DNA of 7,554 nucleotides from Desulfuromonadaceae bacterium GWB2_53_15 (lineage in GTDB: Bacteria; Desulfobacterota; Desulfuromonadia; Geobacterales; Pseudopelobacteraceae): NCBI GenBank assembly GCA_001824455.1, contig MHXL01000162.1, positions 1-7,554 of the forward strand, written 5' to 3'. Position 1 is the stretch's first letter. Each line of letters begins with the position of its first letter. The notes beneath the pieces were generated by a model. The model was given only the letters and a program-made list of their open reading frames with translations. It was not told the DNA's origin and did no database searches. Position numbers and translations under genes: made by a program. This document shows positions 6,043-7,554 of the stretch, piece by piece.

Positions 6043-7329
6043 ATGGAAATAAAATCCCCATCAATTGAAACATTATTGCTTCATGCGGGACATACACCCG
6101 ATCCGGCAAGTTTATCCAGGGCCGTACCAATCTATCAGACTTCGTCGTATGTCTTCAAAAACTCCGAACATGCCGCCAACCTGTTTGGGCTCAAGGAGTT
6201 CGGCAATATTTATACCCGTCTCATGAATCCTACAACAGATGTTCTGGAACAGCGCTTGGCAGCATTGGATGGTGGGGTGGGGGCACTGGCCGTTGCTTCG
6301 GGGCAAGCCGCCATAACCTATGCTGTGCTGAACATTACGCAGGCCGGACAGAATATCGTCTCCACCAGTTATCTCTACGGGGGAACTTATAACCTGTTTC
6401 ACTACACCCTTCCAAAGCTTGGGATCACAGTGAAATTTGTAGATACCTCCGACCCGGAAAACATTCGGCGTGCAATTGATGAAAACACTCGTCTCGTCTA
6501 CACCGAATCGGTAGGAAATCCAAAAAACAATGTGGACGATTTCGAGGCGATTGGCCAGATTACCCGCGATGCTGGTATACCATTTGTTGTTGATAACACC
6601 GTTACAACGCCGTTCTTATTTCGGCCATTGGACCATGGAGCAGATATCGTGGTTTACTCTCTAACTAAATTCATTGGAGGACATGGTACCAGTATTGGCG
6701 GTGCAGTGGTCGATGGTGGAAAATTTCCGTGGAACAATGGAAGATTTCCAGAGATTACCGAGCCGGATCCTTCATATCATGGCCTCAAGTACTGGGAGGC
6801 TCTCGGTAGCCTTTCCTATATTTTAAAGATGAGGCTTACGCTGTTGCGTGATACGGGTGCCTGCTTGTCACCGTTTAACTCTTTTCAGTTTATTCAGGGG
6901 CTGGAAACACTGCATGTAAGGATGCCTCGCCATGTTGATAATGCGCGAACCGTTGCGTTGTGGCTAGAAAAGCATGCAGCGGTAAGTTGGGTTAATTATC
7001 CAGGCCTTCCCAGTCATAAGGATCATGAACGGGCCAGGAAATACCTTCCAAAGGGGGAGGGGGCGATCATCGGTTTTGGGATTAAAGGCGGTCTTGAAGC
7101 AGGTAGAAAATTCATCGATAATGTGAAATTACTCTCCCATCTTGCCAACATTGGTGATGCAAAATCACTGGTGATCCATCCGGCGTCAACAACACATCAA
7201 CAACTTTCCGATGAAGAGCAGCTTGCTTCAGGTGTCACGCAAGATTTTATCCGCCTTTCCATAGGTCTTGAAAATGTGGATGACATTATCGCAGATATTC
7301 AGCAGGCTTTGGATTTTTCGCAGCAGTAG
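6043..7329 (+). CDS. metY: O-acetylhomoserine sulfhydrylase (O-acetylhomoserine aminocarboxypropyltransferase)
   Basis: Cytoplasmic PLP enzyme of the Cys/Met metabolism family that makes homocysteine from O-acetyl-L-homoserine and sulfide (direct sulfhydrylation) for methionine synthesis. The 428 residues match the family's usual length. Visible landmarks are: [13 protein letters not shown] at 57-69, with the tyrosine and arginine that contact cofactor phosphate from the neighbouring subunit; ASGQAA (85-90); the stacking tyrosine in [10 protein letters not shown] (110-119); ESVGNP (155-160); D184 in VVDNTVTTP, which holds the pyridine nitrogen; SLTK with the Schiff-base lysine K209; and IRLSIGLE (403-410), whose arginine binds the substrate carboxylate. 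The long loop between GGHGTSIGG and the [14 protein letters not shown] helix ([20 protein letters not shown]) is typical of MetY rather than MetB or MetC. It is a single-gene unit between its own promoter and a terminator. A methionine gamma-lyase activity is less likely. Confidence 0.93.
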   Translation: MEIKSPSIETLLLHAGHTPDPASLSRAVPIYQTSSYVFKNSEHAANLFGLKEFGNIYTRLMNPTTDVLEQRLAALDGGVGALAVASGQAAITYAVLNITQAGQNIVSTSYLYGGTYNLFHYTLPKLGITVKFVDTSDPENIRRAIDENTRLVYTESVGNPKNNVDDFEAIGQITRDAGIPFVVDNTVTTPFLFRPLDHGADIVVYSLTKFIGGHGTSIGGAVVDGGKFPWNNGRFPEITEPDPSYHGLKYWEALGSLSYILKMRLTLLRDTGACLSPFNSFQFIQGLETLHVRMPRHVDNARTVALWLEKHAAVSWVNYPGLPSHKDHERARKYLPKGEGAIIGFGIKGGLEAGRKFIDNVKLLSHLANIGDAKSLVIHPASTTHQQLSDEEQLASGVTQDFIRLSIGLENVDDIIADIQQALDFSQQ

Positions 7330-7358
7330 CAGAGGAATTTGCCATAGTAACTAAAATT

Positions 7359-7388
7359 AGGGCAACCCTTGTGGTTGCCTTTGTTTTT
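7359..7388 (+). terminator. Intrinsic terminator after metY
   Basis: GGCAACC (7361-7367) pairs perfectly with GGTTGCC (7373-7379) around the 5-nt loop CTTGT. The flanking AG/TT adds one wobble and one normal pair. The T-rich run TTTGTTTTT follows directly. It lies 30 nt after the metY stop and separates metY from queD. Confidence 0.9.
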
Positions 7389-7405
7389 GTGTACTATCTA
7401 CAAAA
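7380..7405. repeat. Second GATAGTAC-type dyad, upstream of queD
   Basis: TTTTGT (7385-7390) and ACAAAA (7400-7405) form a perfect 6-bp dyad around GTACTATCT. Read on the minus strand, 7398-7380 gives GATAGTACACAAAAACAAA, which matches 5937-5954 (GATAGTACATAAAACAAA) with one substitution and one extra A. It overlaps the T tract of the metY terminator and lies about 40 nt before the queD ATG. Confidence 0.35.
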
Positions 7406-7444
7406 TAAATGTTGTGGTCATATTTCAAATTTTCGGGAGTCAAC

Positions 7445-7554
7445 ATGTATAAGCTGACCATTCGCACGAGTTTTGCAGCGGCCCACAATCTTATTAACTA
7501 CCAGGGGGATTGTGAAAACCTGCACGGGCATAACTGGAAGGTTGATGTTGCCGT
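7445..7554 (+). CDS. queD: 6-carboxy-5,6,7,8-tetrahydropterin synthase, N-terminal part (runs off the window)
   Basis: Zinc enzyme that turns 7,8-dihydroneopterin triphosphate into 6-carboxytetrahydropterin, the second step from GTP towards preQ0 and queuosine in tRNA. Only 36 complete codons are present, but they hold the diagnostic pieces. FAAAHNL at 10-16 carries zinc-ligand His14. YQGDCENLHGHNW at 19-31 carries catalytic Cys23 and zinc ligands His27 and His29. The ATG at 7445 is set by GGGAG at 7435-7439, 5 nt upstream. The metY terminator lies upstream, so the gene should have its own promoter; I saw no strong match. Close relatives (6-pyruvoyl-tetrahydropterin synthase) share the fold, but the CENLHGHNW form is that of bacterial QueD. 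Confidence 0.92.
   Translation, partial: MYKLTIRTSFAAAHNLINYQGDCENLHGHNWKVDVA

Noticed and set aside
7389..7444. preQ1 riboswitch before queD
   Set aside because: No C-rich loop or A-rich tail pairing of the preQ1-I class is visible; only an A/T-rich dyad is present.

Overview
The window is a compact, nearly all plus-strand stretch of housekeeping chromosome. The order pheS-pheT-ihfA-MerR-type regulator-tRNA-Pro, together with the style of the proteins, suggests a Deltaproteobacterium of the Geobacter/Pelobacter/Desulfuromonas type. That placement is an inference from recognised family sequences, not a database result. I see no mobile element, CRISPR array, phage gene or clear compositional break.

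Bases 1-4341 form a translation and nucleoid block. pheS lacks only the first bases of its start codon. It is followed by pheT, the other subunit of phenylalanyl-tRNA synthetase, then ihfA (IHF alpha), which has its own good sigma70-type promoter just after pheT. A short MerR-type DNA-binding protein comes next, then a complete tRNA-Pro with anticodon GGG and encoded CCA, and a strong intrinsic terminator.

Bases 4342-5874 hold three smaller genes. The first encodes a 106-residue two-helix membrane protein with a C-terminal four-cysteine zinc ribbon. The second is a YciO/Sua5/TsaC-family protein, probably linked to the t6A tRNA modification. The third, 24 nt downstream and probably cotranscribed, encodes a three-helix membrane protein of unknown role.

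Bases 5875-7388 hold metY (O-acetylhomoserine sulfhydrylase) as a single-gene unit. Its promoter is enclosed by a 12-bp inverted repeat, and it ends in a clear intrinsic terminator. The window closes with the first 36 codons of queD, the 6-carboxytetrahydropterin synthase of the queuosine pathway.

Functionally the window leans to tRNA biology: charging (PheST), a tRNA gene, probable t6A modification and queuosine precursor synthesis. Methionine/homocysteine synthesis and IHF are also present. I found no clearly new system. The items most worth checking are the two dyad elements around metY (an inverted repeat over its promoter, and a GATAGTAC-centred dyad that recurs before queD), the YciO-like protein that keeps the TsaC catalytic residues, and the small zinc-ribbon membrane protein.
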